The notes below the pieces were generated by a model. It had not been told where the DNA came from and did not search any database. It worked only from the letters and a program-made list of their open reading frames with translations. Made by a program: the position numbers and the translations under genes. A DNA stretch of 64,000 bases from Serilophus lunatus (lineage: Eukaryota; Chordata; Aves; Passeriformes; Eurylaimidae), in NCBI GenBank assembly GCA_013399895.1, contig VXBA01002618.1, positions 731,540 through 795,539 of the forward strand, in the 5' to 3' direction. Below, piece by piece: positions 46,201 to 60,330 of this stretch (the stretch's first letter is position 1; each line of letters opens with the position of its first letter).

Positions 46201-47652
46201 CCTAATTTGCAAAACGAGTGTTCAGATGATTGTGGGAGACACGGAGGTGGGATAGTTTGTGGAATTCTTCTTTGAGGGGGACACACGCCTTTTCGTTTCC
46301 AGGCTTTAAACCCTGACTAGGTAAAACACTTGAAATTATCTTTGTCATAAGAAACAATTATAGCCTGGCCCAGGAAGACTGCATTCATTGACCTAATATG
46401 CCTTTTTAATATCTAATTTCTTTGACAGTTAAATAACTCTGAAATTTTAAACAGTAAATCACTACCCAAGCAAGAAACTTATTCTCCTTTCTCTCTCTTC
46501 ATGTTCTTCTGTAGTTTGCATGATAATTTGCTAAATATATTTCAACATGTTGTTTACTTCGATTCAGCCTTCTGAGACCACATTGGCCAATGCTGCAAGA
46601 CCGTAAATAGGGATCATCTGGAAAAAAAATACATTATGCTTCTAGTTAACTTTGGAAGTATTTCAGCTTGTACGAATTTTGGGAGTGATACAGCAGGGAA
46701 ATGCATTAATTGAAAAGGTATCTGTAAAGCAGGACAAAGGTAGCCTGGTCTTTTTCCCTGCAAAAGGAGAATTGCAAGTAATCCTTTGTAACATATTGCT
46801 ATTAATATTGAAGGTAATCCTACCATGCAGATTTAATGACAGTAGCAGGACTATCTTTGGTGACGGAAACACCTCTCCCCCACAGGACTGGAGGTGGACT
46901 TCACGGGGTGGATATGGATACCTGAGGTCATACACGTGAAGCAGGGACAAGTCTGGGTCTCAGCACCAGCTGCACAACCACAATATGAGGCACCAGTTGC
47001 AGCACTGGGAAAGATGTGCCTGAGGTTTCACCCCTCTCCTAAACACGTGTGTCTTCATCAAAGCTACAGTCATGACATCTCTGTGAGATGTAGGTGTCCT
47101 CCAGTGCTGTGAGCCTGTGTCCAAGTGGCAAGATTTCCTCAAGAAGACAGAAAAGCTGCTGGCCTTTTTCTGGAAAGTGGGAGCTCCTGCCTTGGCTCCC
47201 AGCTGCATTGCATATCATTGAATAGTAAAACCTAACCACAACACTGTAGGTCAGGCTCGGTAAAGCCCTTCAAGTCTTCCTTTTGCAGACAGGATACCAT
47301 GAGGCCAAGAGTTCAAAAGCCAAGGAGACAGAAGAGGGCAAGCAGGAGGCAGCTGGTTCAGATACGTGCTGGTTGGGGAGGCAAACTGGAACCTGGTGTT
47401 TTTCTGCCTGTTTCCTCCCACTGTTTTGGCTCAGTTCTGTGCCTGGCCAGTGCAAACCACACAAATGTCTTTGTCTGACTAAAAAACCCTAAAATCTCTC
47501 AAGCAGCTGAACTTGTCTGTTTGTATTTTGCAAATGAAACACTTGGTACAGCATGATGCCACATTAAGGATGGAGCTGATCAGTGAAATTAGCTTCCTGT
47601 ATTCACTGGCAAAGTTATGGCTTTCATTATTTTCAAATACAAAATGGAAATA

Positions 47653-47819
47653 CAAAAACTCCCCAAAAACCCCAATCAAAAAACCACCAATCCCGCCTCC
47701 CCTCCTCCCTACCCCCCTGCAAAGAACCCACAAAACCAAAAAAACAAAAAAACCCCAAACAAACAAATACAAAAAACAAACCAAAAAAACCCAACCAAAA
47801 AAACCCTGAAACCCCTCCA
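47653..47819 (+). repeat. A/C-rich low-complexity tract with C/T core
   Basis: Runs such as aaaaaccccaatcaaaaaac, then a pyrimidine core (cctcccctcctccctacccc), then more caaaaaaacc units. Open frames rich in Lys, Pro, Asn and Thr over this tract are composition artefacts. Confidence 0.9.
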
Positions 47820-50800
47820 GAACTTAGCAGCTTTTGGAATACGACACATAGTTTAAGTCCATTTCTTATTGAAGCCTGTGAAATCTTAACATAAATATAT
47901 TGGAAGATCAGGCTAAATTATGGCAGAGTTTTATTCTTTGTTTCTAGACAAACAAGAGATGAAGTGCTGAAAGATTTGTATCTGTTACGGACTTGGCTTA
48001 TTTTTATTTCAAAAATGTTTTTACCCTATTTAATTCTTTTTCTGATGGTTACACCCTGAAAACCAATGTCAGTGCAAGTGGGATTTTCTTAGAAGTTACC
48101 GCAGTTAGAAGCAATTAGGCGTGAGTGAAGGCAGTTCACACATGGCATCTTCCCCAGCAAAATCAGCTAAGTGCTGAAGGCTTGGTTGCATGGTGTGTTT
48201 TCTCCTTTCACCGATCGCTGTCTGGATGCTGGGGATGTTCTTGGACAGGAGAGGTTCAAAATTCTGTCATTCAGCCTTGAAGAAAGACCCATGCAGAGGA
48301 AGTGGGTGACTGAATCGGCCTGTGTGGAGCCCTGCAACCTGCTAACCTTGGCACTTCTTCCTCCCTCCCTCCTGCCCTGCCAGGCGGTGCATGCTGTGAT
48401 ACACCAAAATACAGCAAACAGGATGGGCCCAGCCATCTGGCACTGCAGAGCAAGAGAAAAGGAGCAGCAGTTTCCTTGGACCAACATCAGCCAGATTCTT
48501 TCTGCTTCTGTCTTCTCTAGCCTGCCTGTTTGTCTGCTGCCAGATGGAAATGAATGACTCCTGCATGTAGATTTCCCTTTGAAGACTTCCTGACCTATTT
48601 CAGCCCTGCTTTGCAGTGGACATAAGCTCCATTTATAGTGTAAAGAGTGAGGAAAGGGAGAGTCAGTCTGGAAGGAAAAAACCAAGAGTGTAATCAATGC
48701 ACCTTGCTCTGCTGGAGCTCATAGTCACTGCTTCATTGCTGGGACTCCCAAGCTGGAAATGGCAGAACCCAACTCCTGTTTGGACAAATAAATGGATAAT
48801 AACAGGGGTCATTGCATTTTGCTCTGCTGATTGCCCAATCCATCTGCGATAACTGAACCTCAGGTACACAGACTGGGCTATTTGCCATCATTTTTATTGA
48901 CAAGGATTTAGAAGAATGCTGGATGGCAGAAGCAGAGGAACGATTGCTTTATAGGCAAAGTAATGTCTTTGTACAGCATAGGAGCAGGATCTGAGATGAA
49001 AAACATGAAAGGATTGTATTTCCACAGGAAGGTCATGTCTTCAGAATTTTATTTGTCTTCATTTCTATTAAAATGTCCTCTTACAGGGAGAAATAACTTA
49101 TTTTAGTCATGTTATATTGCTTTTGCAACTTAACCTTCCTCTAGCTGGACTCTTTAAATCACTGGAGATCATGGATTTTCTTGTAAACCAACTACAGATC
49201 AGCTTTCTCTTTTGCATTATTTGCTCTCTTGTTTCAGAAACAATATGAACCAAATTCTTCCCTGGCACAACTCCAGTCCTAGTACTCTTATTCTGAGAAT
49301 GCCGGGCCAAATTTCTGCTCCCTGTCTTGTCAATATATGTCCAGATCATTCTGCTATACCCACTGGAGTCATATATCATTAGCACTAATCTACTACTGAG
49401 CAGAATGTAACCATCTCTATAAATATCACTTTGGTGAAGGGAAGTAAGGGAAATAATGCTGAATGTGGCCTTAAGCGTATTACTTACTCTGTTGAATGAT
49501 CATTCATTCTTGGCTTAACTGATTTCAAGCATGACAGACCAGGAGAAAATGTATATCTATGAGTGAAATGAGACTCAATAAGAGTCAACAAGGCCCGGTG
49601 TTATGTGGTATTAATAAATGTATATTTGTGCTGAAGCATGCTAAACCTCAAAGGCTGGGTATAAATATCAATGTCTATTGAATTTCAGGAAGAGATGGCT
49701 GGCAGTAACCATGCTCAATGTCATTCTGCAATATGCAATCTGTGTTTACACAGGGACTAGTCATAGGCGCTTTCCTCTTGGTAGGCAGAAAATTTATCTC
49801 TTACTAGTCAGTTTATGAGAGGTGAATTTCTTTCCTTAATTCTCTGACAGGACTGAGTAAAGCAGCAGCAGTGTGCTATTGAGTAAGTAATGTGTGAGCA
49901 AAAAGTGCTGGAGAAAGAAGTCCACCATTGGATGAGAATAGCACTTGGCTAAAGGCAAAGGGGGTCCTGGTGCCTCAAACAGCTTCCTGCAGCTGGTGGG
50001 CAAAGCATCCTCTGTGCATACTGAGGATCCTCCGAACCTCCACAGCAGCTTCTCCCTGCAATAAAACACGGCATTCATGCATTTAATCAGAAAACACGTT
50101 GTAAGCAGTGAGGACGAGTCATATTGCAACAGAAGGATGTGGTTTAAAAGCGGTGTCTGTAACATGATTAAGCTAGGAGAGACAGAAGAAAGTGACTGGT
50201 AACTGTTTGTCTGTGTGGTGAACAACTTGCAACCATGCCAGGTAATTTTGTCGGTTGTGTTCTGAGCTGCCACGTGCAGCTGTTGTTAAAGCATCACCAA
50301 CTTCTTTGCTGTGGGAGGGTCATAAGTGAATAAGTTACATCTTTAGGTTTGCAGACTTGCTACTGTCCCAAAGCAGAGAAGCTGACATTTAATATGAAAA
50401 AGATTAAAAAAAATAGTTGTTGTCTGGTAAAAAAAAATCAAGGCATGTCCTGTCTGCAGCATGTTTTCCTTTTCCCCACTGAGATGATGGACTTGAGAGA
50501 TTACCCAGAAACAAGAAAGGATGCTGCTTGGCTGCTGAGGAGACGCATCTCCTGGGTGGGCATCATGGCAGCAAAGAAACTCCTAAGTGATAAAAATACT
50601 GTCCCCTTCCCAAGCTGCCTGGTACCTGAGTCTAAGTCTCCACTGCTTCTGTGTGCTGGCTGCTGCAATCAGGGACTGCCACAGACTTCTTGTGCCTTTT
50701 TTTCTGTGAGAATTATTCTCTAGAGACACAATGCTCACCAGCATCCAGCTTCATAATGGAAAACAGCCAGGATTTATAATTCTGTGAAACTAGATTCTCC

Positions 50801-53800
50801 TTTCCCATACCTGGAATTGCTTTGAAGATCTTTAAGTTTTATGTAATTACAAAGGGCACCATGGGACAGGTTTGAAAATCAGACCCCCATCAGCCTCCTG
50901 ATACTCCCATTCAAAGCTTCCTGAAGTACATGGAGATTCATTTATGTAAGGTGCTTCATGAATTGTGAAAATAAAAGTCCTAAGGGAGCAGTTATCTGTG
51001 GAGTTATCAAAGAACAGTGTCTGCACTCGATAAGCTGCAGAGAAAGTAAAACAGGAAAAATACTAAAACTGAAGATAAAGCCGATGTGGCTGCTGAGCTC
51101 TTGATAATGGCATCAGTGGGAAGAACTCAACAGATCATGCACAGTGTGTCTGAAGTTATCTGAGTGATTGACAGAAATAAATTTTATTCTTCTCACCAAG
51201 AAAGGCAGTGTAATAGTTTTATTGTGATCTCATTTTTTTTTGCTATCCACAGTTCTCCTGCAGTTCATGCTAAAGTGATTAGACAAGTCAGGGTTTCCTA
51301 GGAGAGCCACAAGGCCTGGTGGGACATCAGCCATCTCATTAACTGCCACTGGTTAGTGTAGGGGAAAAGCTGAGTGGCAGCTTTTTTCTCCCTCTCAGTA
51401 CCATGGTTGCATCCATCCCTGAAAGCCTGTGTGCTGTCAGAAGAGGAGAATTCTTCTTGTCTGGGGTAAGCCAAGGCATGCCCTTAGTCTGTGCTGGAGC
51501 ATGGTGCCCAGACCAACAAGCTTGCATTTCCTAGAGCTTGTACTGACACACAGAATAGTGGTGTGCTGAGGCTGGTCCATGAGCACAGCCAGCTAGTTTT
51601 CCTATCTGTGGGCTGAATGCCTATCTCTCTTCTAGCCCTTGAACACAGTCAATAAACAGCACCAGGGGCTTTCACCTCATTGCATCCTGCTCCTTGAGTG
51701 GACAAAGATTCGCCTGAGAAGAGACCATAGGAAGGCAAGCAGGTTCTAGGCCTCTGAGTTATCCTAAATGTCTTGACTAAGTGCTGCAGAATTTCCAGGG
51801 GACTTGGAGTTAAGGTGATCTGTTCCAATGACAGGCTTCCCATGGGCACTGGACTGGCCACCAGCTGCTGAGTGCTTTACTGATCTGCAGAGTTTACATT
51901 CGGACTGGAACACACCCACAGTGCAGCAATAGTGTGACAGGATTTCCAGACCCATGCTCTGCAGCTGAAAAGCAGTAACTGGGATCAGAAACAGACTACT
52001 CTATACAGGAGCATTACGGGCCTCTGGTGGGGTTGCCATTCTCCTACTCAATCTGTTGTGGAAGTTGTGCAGACTGGGGACTGCTCTTTGTCTTTTAAAA
52101 GGATGGCAGAAATGCACACTGTGGGTTCCTCACAACGCTGAAAGCAATGGCAAATGTTCGGCTTTTGCTGAAGAGCTATTAAAAGCTGCTGGCTGAAGTC
52201 AGGCAGATGCTCATGGTATAATGAAAACCAGAGGTGTTATGCATTAGCAGAACATCCTGAGCAGCACCAGGAGACTTGCATAAGTTCTCGTACAGATAGG
52301 CACTGGAGGGAAGAAATCCCCGAACAGTTCCGTTCAACACTTTCCTTTGCACTTCTGTTGTGCTTCTTGCCCACAAAGGTCCACAGCATATTTGTAGCCA
52401 ACTTTTCTCTTTGATCGAGAAGGAAAATAGTCGAAAACAAGAGGACCCTTGAGGGATGAAAACAGGTTCTCTTCGATCGCAGGCAGTTTTTAAATGACAT
52501 TGTAATCCATACTGTACTTTGCAGCAAGTGAGGTTGCAGCAGTGAATTTGAAAGAAACTGCAGGGGGAACTGGACATTTTAAACAAATGGCCTCTGCTCC
52601 AAAGGTTCCCATGGCCAGAGGCTGCAGTGATGTGAAGCAAGAATCCTGCCGGTAATTGCAGAGGTCAGGCAAGTGCAGGGGTTTTGGCTTTTGGCTGGTG
52701 AAAATGGGACTCTAAAGCCGCAGATGAGAAACAGTGATACTGAAACTTCATCTGAGACAATCACTACCAGGAAGATGAAACCAGCAGTTAAGGGTGTCGG
52801 CGTGAAATGAAGCAGCCAGTCAAAGAGGCACGTTGGCTTCAGTCACCCAGGAACAAAAGCCCATTTCATGAAGACGATGCTCTGGGAACAGTGCTGGTGG
52901 GGGGAGGAGGGCAGAAATCAAAGAGTGGGCAAAAAATAAGGTGGCTGGATATCAGTGGACAGAGTGACTCCAAAGACTGCCAGTCCTCCCAGCTGAGATG
53001 AATGGTTTCTTTCTATTTACGTAGATCCGTATGCAGAAAAACATTATACGTATGATCTAAGCAGAGTCACAGACATTTTGGCGCCTGGGCTGGTTCCCTC
53101 CTCCCACTCCAGCAAGCAGGGCTTGACCCAAGTGGCAAAATGCATCCCACAAGCCCCGTGTGTTGCACTCCATGCCAAGATCTCTGCGCAGCATGGGCCG
53201 CCCTTCACCCACCATTTCACACCTGAGCTCCTCCTGAGGGGCTGCCTGCGATGGGGCAACCACATCGCTTGGAGGGAAGATTTGTGGATAGCACATTGCC
53301 CCTGCCCTTCCAGTGCTGCAGACTTCTGCCATATCCTTTACAATGCATCTCTGCATGCATTTCACTTTGAATACAACAAATCCAGCAGAGCCTCATCTGC
53401 CATCCCAGGCTGAGCATGTGCTGAAGTGCTCTGGGAGCAGCCAGCTGAGTCATAAGCCAATCCAGCAATTCTTATTCAAAGGCTGCCGTCTCTGCCCTTG
53501 TGGAAAATGCATTTATTGTTTTGGTTTTTTTGCTTCTTTGTGCTAAGGTTCAAGCAGTGCTTTACTTGTTATTGCATGCAATGCTTTATATGCAGTGCAC
53601 CAGCCCAGTGGGATCTGATGCCAAGTTCCAGGCAGTGTTGGGACTGAGCAGGTACTGACGGTGGAACACAGCACAGTGGCGGCTGGCACGGCGGGGCTGC
53701 ACTGTGCACCCACCCAGCATCAGATAAATGGGGAAACTCATAAACTACTAGGGTAGGACAGATCTGAACACAAAGTACCAAAGTGAACAATCCGACTTGC

Positions 53801-55886
53801 TTGCCTCAAGATTAAAGTTATCCAATTATATGTAAGTTAACAAATTTTTTCCCCCTGCAGTCTCAAGATGTCATGTACAGGTGGATAAGATCCAAGGAAG
53901 GTCTCATGTCTCTCTCCCTTCACAAATCTGCCTGCAGGCTGGACTTTGCCACAAGTTCCAGGGATGACCCTGGGGCAAGCAATTTCACCTCCCACCTTGG
54001 GAGGGGCAATTCCATATACCCGATTTTGTATTTTATTTTGGCAAGTGAATGCAATGGGAGGTGCTTGGCTGTGGACTGGAGCCCTGCCCCTGGGCTTCCC
54101 ATCTCTCCCCAGTGCACTGCACTGTGCTCAGCTATCTAGGGTGGTGACTCCCTCCTCAGAACCTCCCCAAAAGGTCTGTGGGTGAAGTGGTTTTTGGGAG
54201 CTGTCACCTTGCTGGTGTGGTGTATGTATACCCTCTGTAGGCACCCAGCACCCAGCTCAGCTGCTTGGCAGTCACTCCCTGTCACAAACCCTGAGCCATC
54301 TGCATCACCTGCTGGCAATCAGGGTTCTGGAAGGAGAATTAAATATAGATACACATTGTTATTGGCAGAATAATGACTTGTTATCCCCATAGAGGGATAT
54401 CCCCATAAAGGCAGGCTAGCAGGCCATCACACTCCATAAGAAGCCAGCCATGGAATTAATAACAAAAAAATAGAAAGTCTATGTTTCGTCCTTGCCAGTC
54501 CCTTTTCTTACTCCCTGGAGAGCTGCCCTGTGCAGCACATAGGGAGCAGGCAGATTTTGGCTAGGCAGTGCTGTTTAGAGGAGAGGAGAAGTGTTGGGCT
54601 GCTGGTGGTGTGTGCAGCAGAGAGCAGAGGAGCATGGGGTTGGCCTGATAAAGAGGGTAAAAAACCCCCACGGACAACCCCACAACCTTTGAATGGTAGC
54701 ATCTTCCTTTGTAAACAGAATATGCAGACACATTATGCTACCCCATGCAAATTAACTGGTTTTCCATATGGTAATTAGATGTTTGCTTGTCTAGTGCCTT
54801 TGCAACAGCAGCATTTTGACTCTCTACTAATTTTATTGTTGATGTGCGTATGTCATTTGTACTCTTTCCGCGTTACTGCCATTCTGCTAATGCCAAGTGT
54901 TAAAACCAATGATGATCATATCCAAAACAACACCACCTCACTTCTACATATATTCTGAAGTATGAACTTCTAGTGCTTGCCTTCTCAAGCTTACATAAAA
55001 ATCTACTTTCCTTTCAAATGAAAAATTAATTCAGTGCAACATTCCAGGAAAGAAGACTTCATGACAGCCTACAAAGAAGCAGACCTTAAGTAAATCCCCA
55101 AGAACTGGTAACATCAACAGTGCCAAGAGTCACACATCAGACTGACAGCTCTGGTTTAGTATGCATTGTACAAACACAATGAAACTCATCTGCCCAGCTT
55201 ACAAGCTGCAATGATAAATGCAAAAAGGTTGGAACAGAAATGGAAGCATGAGAAGATGAAGTGACTTGGCACAGGTCATGGGCACAGCTGAGACCCGAAC
55301 TTTTGGTTCTGTCCTTCTAAACTAGTGCACTCTAGAAACCATTTGATTTGCCTTTTTTGCTTTTACTTAAGTTGTACTGTGAGCTCTCCCCCACCATCAG
55401 AAAAATCAATAGCCAGCACAGATGCTCTTTAATTAAGGGCATTGTACAGGATATCCTGGTGATACTGCAAAATCACCATCTAAAGGGATAGTATCCAACA
55501 AGTGAGATGGCAATTTTGAACAATAGTACTGTTATAATAGCCACTGGTATGAGAAGTTATTCTTCATGTTTCTGCCTAGTTGTTGCAAATAAAGAAGGTC
55601 CTTGGATGTAAACCTAATTTGAAAAATCCATGATGGAATAAGATAGTTAAGTGACTGCTTTTATTGAATATGTGCAACAGCAGCACTTTGCTACAAGCTG
55701 CTCTGGTAGATATCTGGTCACCTCTGCTGTAGTTGCTGAAACATGGGAAGTGGTGAGGGGCACAAATGACTCACAAACTATGTGGAAGGTGCTGCAGTTC
55801 CCCTGTTTACCCTCCATATTTGTCCATCATGTAAGAATGAGGTAGGATAAAAGATGCTTAGGCAACTTCAAAACTGAATTTGTATT

Positions 55887-55908
55887 AAAAGAAAAAAAAA
55901 AAAAAAAG
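55887..55908 (+). repeat. Poly-A tract
   Basis: An almost pure A tract interrupted by G, preceded by 'gaatttgtattaaaag'. No adjoining retrocopy can be recognised. Confidence 0.7.
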
Positions 55909-58900
55909 AAAAGCCTGAGGCTTTCTTTCAAACCAAACTGCATCTTCGTTTGTGGTTCATGCCATCCTTTTGCCACCTCTTTCAAAATTCCACTGCATCA
56001 ACAATCGCTGTGTGGCACATAAAGCTGATCTCCATTCTTAGTCCATCACTATACTTGAGCCAAATTCCTTGGCCTGTTTTAACATTTACAGTGCACCAGA
56101 TAAGGGATCAAGGAATGAATAAACACTTTCCTCCCAGGAGTTCAGTGTGTGTTTGCACAGGTTCATGGGCAACTCTTGGACATTATTGAGCTAACCTAAA
56201 GATGTCTGCTCTGCACATAACTTAAGTTAGAAGCACAGGTATGCTGGATTCCCTTTGCAGTAAGCTTGGACAGATGGTTCTTTTAGCCCATTTGCCAACG
56301 GAAGAATCACTGGAAATTTCTGAAATTGTGGGTGATATAAGGATGAGGCTAAGCCTTACAGTGTGTCAAAATTTCAGGGTTTACTTTTGTCTGATCCTGG
56401 CCTTCAGGTTCCTCCATTAGCCTAGTTGTGAGTATCCCTGCTAATACTGTAGATATGCTCCATGCACATAGCCGTGCTCTCCCCACTACTGCAGTCAGCA
56501 TGGTCTGGGGACACCTCATGGTTCCTGGGTTGTTCCATGGTCATGTCCTGATGCCTAGGTCTGAAGAATATGAAAGAAAGTGTTGGATGTCTCTGGGCAG
56601 ATAAGCCCCTAAGGCTTTAGCTCAATAGACACTTGAGGTCACCATTAGTAGCCCTGCTCCAGCCGTGGGTCCAGGACAGGAAGACAACTCAATTCTTGGT
56701 GTCATTAAATTTTGTCATGGTACAGGCAGGATAAATGAAGAGCCATAGTGCAGCGGAGACTGTATTGGTAGCCACTTACTGACCTGAACTTTGGTGGTCT
56801 TACTTCTTTGGGGGGGTTACGCAGGCTGGAGAAAGGGAAGTGAGTGGTATGGGTTTTAATAGACATATATGGCACACTAACGTAGGATGAATAGCAGTGA
56901 GTCCCAAACACCAGTCATTGAAAGGAGGTTGAACAGCTGAAGTCTTCCATATAATGAACGGAGCATCTTCAGCCAACCCTCCATACATGCTCCAGCCCTA
57001 CAGGTGATGATGATGATTCAGGGTGCTGCAGAAGCTTAAAGGGTGCCTTGGACGGCCCATCTGGAAAAAACCCCACAGTTGTCTCAAGTCTGTCCTCCTA
57101 TTTCCAGCTCTGAATACTAGTTCTCATCCTTTTTGAGATCCCAGAACAGCCCTTTGTCAAATGCAGTAGTCGTTTACACAGACGAATGAAGTTAGGAAAG
57201 AGCTTGGTAACTTTTAAACTGCATCTGATGAAATCTGCTCACAATGGATACATTGGTGAGAAAGGCCCCTTGGGTCCCTTGGAGCCTTTTGGCTCTCGGT
57301 GCTAGGCTCATCCATCATAGCCACTCCATCAGCCGTAGCTCAGGGTCCTGAACTTCATATGGAGAAGTGCCTGCCTTCTCCGTATTCATGAATCCTTTCT
57401 CCAGTTTGTCCCACGTTCACCACAATGCTGGTGCTTTGGACAACGGAACAGGCAGTGACTAACTGATGGGCCAGGGCCAAGGGCTGGAAAGCTCAGAATT
57501 TACTTGTCTTTTTTTTTTCTTTTTTCTTTCTATTTTCTTCTTCCATGTACAGAGTATCCAGCATTCTTGTGAAGTCAGTAAGAGACTTGCAGGTGATCTT
57601 CATTTGCCTTAGTTCAGACCCAGATTTGGAATTCATTTTTGTACTTTGTACAAGCTGATCACCCTCAGTGCAAATATGCATATGCAGATCTGGGAGGAGA
57701 GAGAAGTGTTAAAAATAGCAAAGTGAATATAACAGAAGTAAGATCAATATGAAAAAATTAAGGGTTTTATCTTCAGACATTATTGGAAATGATATAACAT
57801 GAAGAGGTAAAACTCTTTTCCTCACAGGCAGCCTACACACAACCCAAAGATGGCCAGGTTGTGCTCTTGCTGGATGTAATAGCCTGTTAAATCTGTTCCT
57901 ATTCTATTAATACCAAAAAAGCTCAAATGAAAACAGAACCCAATTTTCTTACGTACTTTTCAAACCCTGAGCTTTCCCTCTGCTGTCTCTTTGCCACCAT
58001 GGTTCCGGGTGGAGTGCTGTAAAACAAGGGGCCTGAGTTCCTAGGTGGATATGCCTGTTTTCCTTTGGTGCCAGGATGGGCATGTGGCTGCATCCAGGAT
58101 GTCCTCAGCTGGTAGGAAACAAATCTCTCTCCTAGATCTCTGCACTGATACATCTCAGCTAATTTGAGTGAAATTTATGTACTTAAATATTATTGCACTT
58201 AATCCCCTAGTTGCTCCAACCTGCAAAAATTCCCGTGAAGCTTGAGGCATGGCTGAGACCTGACCATCCCAAGTGACAGGTATCAGCAAGTTTCATTGCT
58301 GCTTGGTGGATTTGGGAATTGAGGATGATTGGGAAATTATGAGTGCAGATGCTGTGTATAGGTAGAGGGTAGGATTCATGGCACCTAACTTTTCCAGAGT
58401 TTATTCCTTCTGTTTCAGATGCTCTGGACCATGTGAGTCACCCTTTCTCTCTGTGGACTTCGGGGGCTTGTGGCAGGTTACTTCTGAAGCATCACCAGTG
58501 TCCCCAGTCACAGAAAAACTTTAGGTGACTTTCAGGACAGCTGCTTATATTTGGGCTAGACCACACCAAGGGAAAGAGTAATGATGTGGAGCTGTTCTGG
58601 CCAGACCCAGGAAGCTGGTTTTGTGCTGATGTGAAAACAAAATCTGCTCTGTTGTTCCTATGCAGGACTGTGAGCAAGGGCACAGGCTGTGCTCTGCCTT
58701 CGCCAAACAGGTTCAAGGTCTCCATTTTCTGCTCACCTTACAGGGACGCTAAAGATAAACATCCGCACTTTTCCGGGCTGAGAGTGCTAAAAGCAAATGC
58801 CAATCCTGCTCAGCTTTTCAGATGGTTGACGAAGCACTGTAAAGGTCCAAGTTTTATGTGGAAATGAAAAGGTCTTTGTACCAAACAGAATATAGCTTGT

Positions 58901-59874
58901 GCACTGCTGAGACCAACAGTCACTAAAAGCAAGCACATCTGCTGATGCAACCTAATTGCTGTTTTGATTGCCCAGCCATGACGGGGCATAAAAATATTGT
59001 CTGTCTACAAAAAAAGAATGAAACCTCACTTGACCGTTTTGTGCCCAAATACCTTGGCACCCAGCCCTGCCGAGCTAGAGTTGGGCAATCTGAATTCAAA
59101 AATTCCCCAGTGGAACCAGCTACTAACAATACAAAGCTGTGCCTGTCTGACTGGGTGGACTATTTTCATGACTCTGAGTAAAAATCATGTCTAGAACACT
59201 GCACGTTTCTGTGAGGGCTGTGTAAGCAGGCGGGCACACTGACCTGTGCTCAGGAACTTTCCAAATAAGTAGGCAGAGAATGGCCTACAGCTGTGGCTCA
59301 GTCTCTTGAAGCCCATGGGCTTTCTACTTACCCATGGACAAATAAAGGATCCTTGCAAAATGCCAACAAGGATATTTCTGAAGCAGTGTTGAAGCTAATC
59401 TCCAACTAGAAGAGACCATATCAGCTTACTAAAGAGGCTCTTGAACCTTCTCAGGAAGCTTCCAACATTGCTCGCTGTGGAACACAGGATAGTGGCCTCA
59501 GCCACAGATATGAATCATAAGAATGCCTCTCTTTCACTTGATTCTGATCAAAACCAGATGTTGTACCTGATCCTGATGTATACCGGTATTACATTTTAAC
59601 AAGTTATACCAGCATGGCCATCACTAACTTCCCACCTCCCTCTCCCAGGTAATGTGGCCATTGCACAGCCCTAAATTCAGTGCCAGGGACTGGTAAGTAC
59701 CAACTGGCTAGACTGGAATGTAGTGGGGACTGCTGCCCCAGACAGCACAGGCCAGCAGGATCCTGCTCCAGTGCAAATTGTCTGGACCAAATCCAACCTT
59801 CCATAGTCCAGCTCATCTGGATTTACCCAGTTATAGGAAGTGAATACAAGGGAACTGAGGTAGGAGTAAGCCAA

Positions 59875-60330
59875 AGAATCATAGAAGCATAGAATTGTTC
59901 AGGTTGTAAAAGACTTCAAAGTTCATTGAGTCCAACTGTTAACCCAGCACTGCCAAGTCTACCACTAAACTATATCCCTAAGTGCCACATCTGCATGTCT
60001 TTTTAAATACCTCCAGGGATGGTGACTCCACACCTTCCTGGGGCAGCATCATCCAGTGCTTGACAATCCTCTTGGTAAAGAAATTTTTCCTAATATCCAA
60101 TCTAAACCTTGCCTCGTGCAACTTCAGGCTGTTTCCTCTTGTCCTATTGCTTGTTCTTTGGAAGAAGAGACTGATCCTTACCACGCTACAACCTCTTTTC
60201 AGGTAGTTATAGAGAGAGATAAGGTCTTCTCTCAGCCTCATTCTCCTCAGGTTAAACAGCCCCAGGTCCCTCAGCTGCTCCTTATAAGACTTGTGCTTTA
60301 CAAACTTTACTAGCTTCACTGCCCTTGAAG
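59875..60330 (-). repeat. CR1 LINE fragment with 3' end
   Basis: The plus strand begins at the inverted CR1 3' end ('aagaatcatagaagcataga', 'ttgttcaggttgtaaaagac', 'attgagtccaactgttaacc') and runs through 'cagggatggtgactccacac', 'cctaatatccaatctaaacc', 'gttatagagagagataaggt' and 'cccaggtccctcagctgctc'. It is moderately diverged. Orientation is the same as SESN3. About 455 bases survive, 5' truncated. The 113-codon open frame inside it (59978-60319, minus) lies in the sense orientation of the CR1 and looks like chance. Confidence 0.93.

Larger units (their letters stand above)
42143..59874. other. Upstream intergenic DNA, no gene recognised
   Basis: About 17.7 kb upstream of SESN3. No splice-bounded exon of a known family, no RNA gene and no clear CR1 was recognised on either strand. 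Open frames reach 176 codons (48167-48697, minus) but have no domain or family resemblance. Simple-sequence tracts occur at 42959-43060, 47653-47819 and 55887-55908. Non-coding transcripts or enhancers cannot be excluded. Confidence 0.6.

Noticed and set aside
47513..47894. Lys/Pro/Asn/Thr-rich open frames
   Set aside because: Product of the A/C-rich low-complexity tract; all three frames give similar biased peptides.
48167..48697. 176-codon open frame on the minus strand, the longest free of N
   Set aside because: No recognisable domain, no splice or promoter context, Ser/Arg/Cys-rich composition typical of chance translation, and other overlapping frames are also open there.
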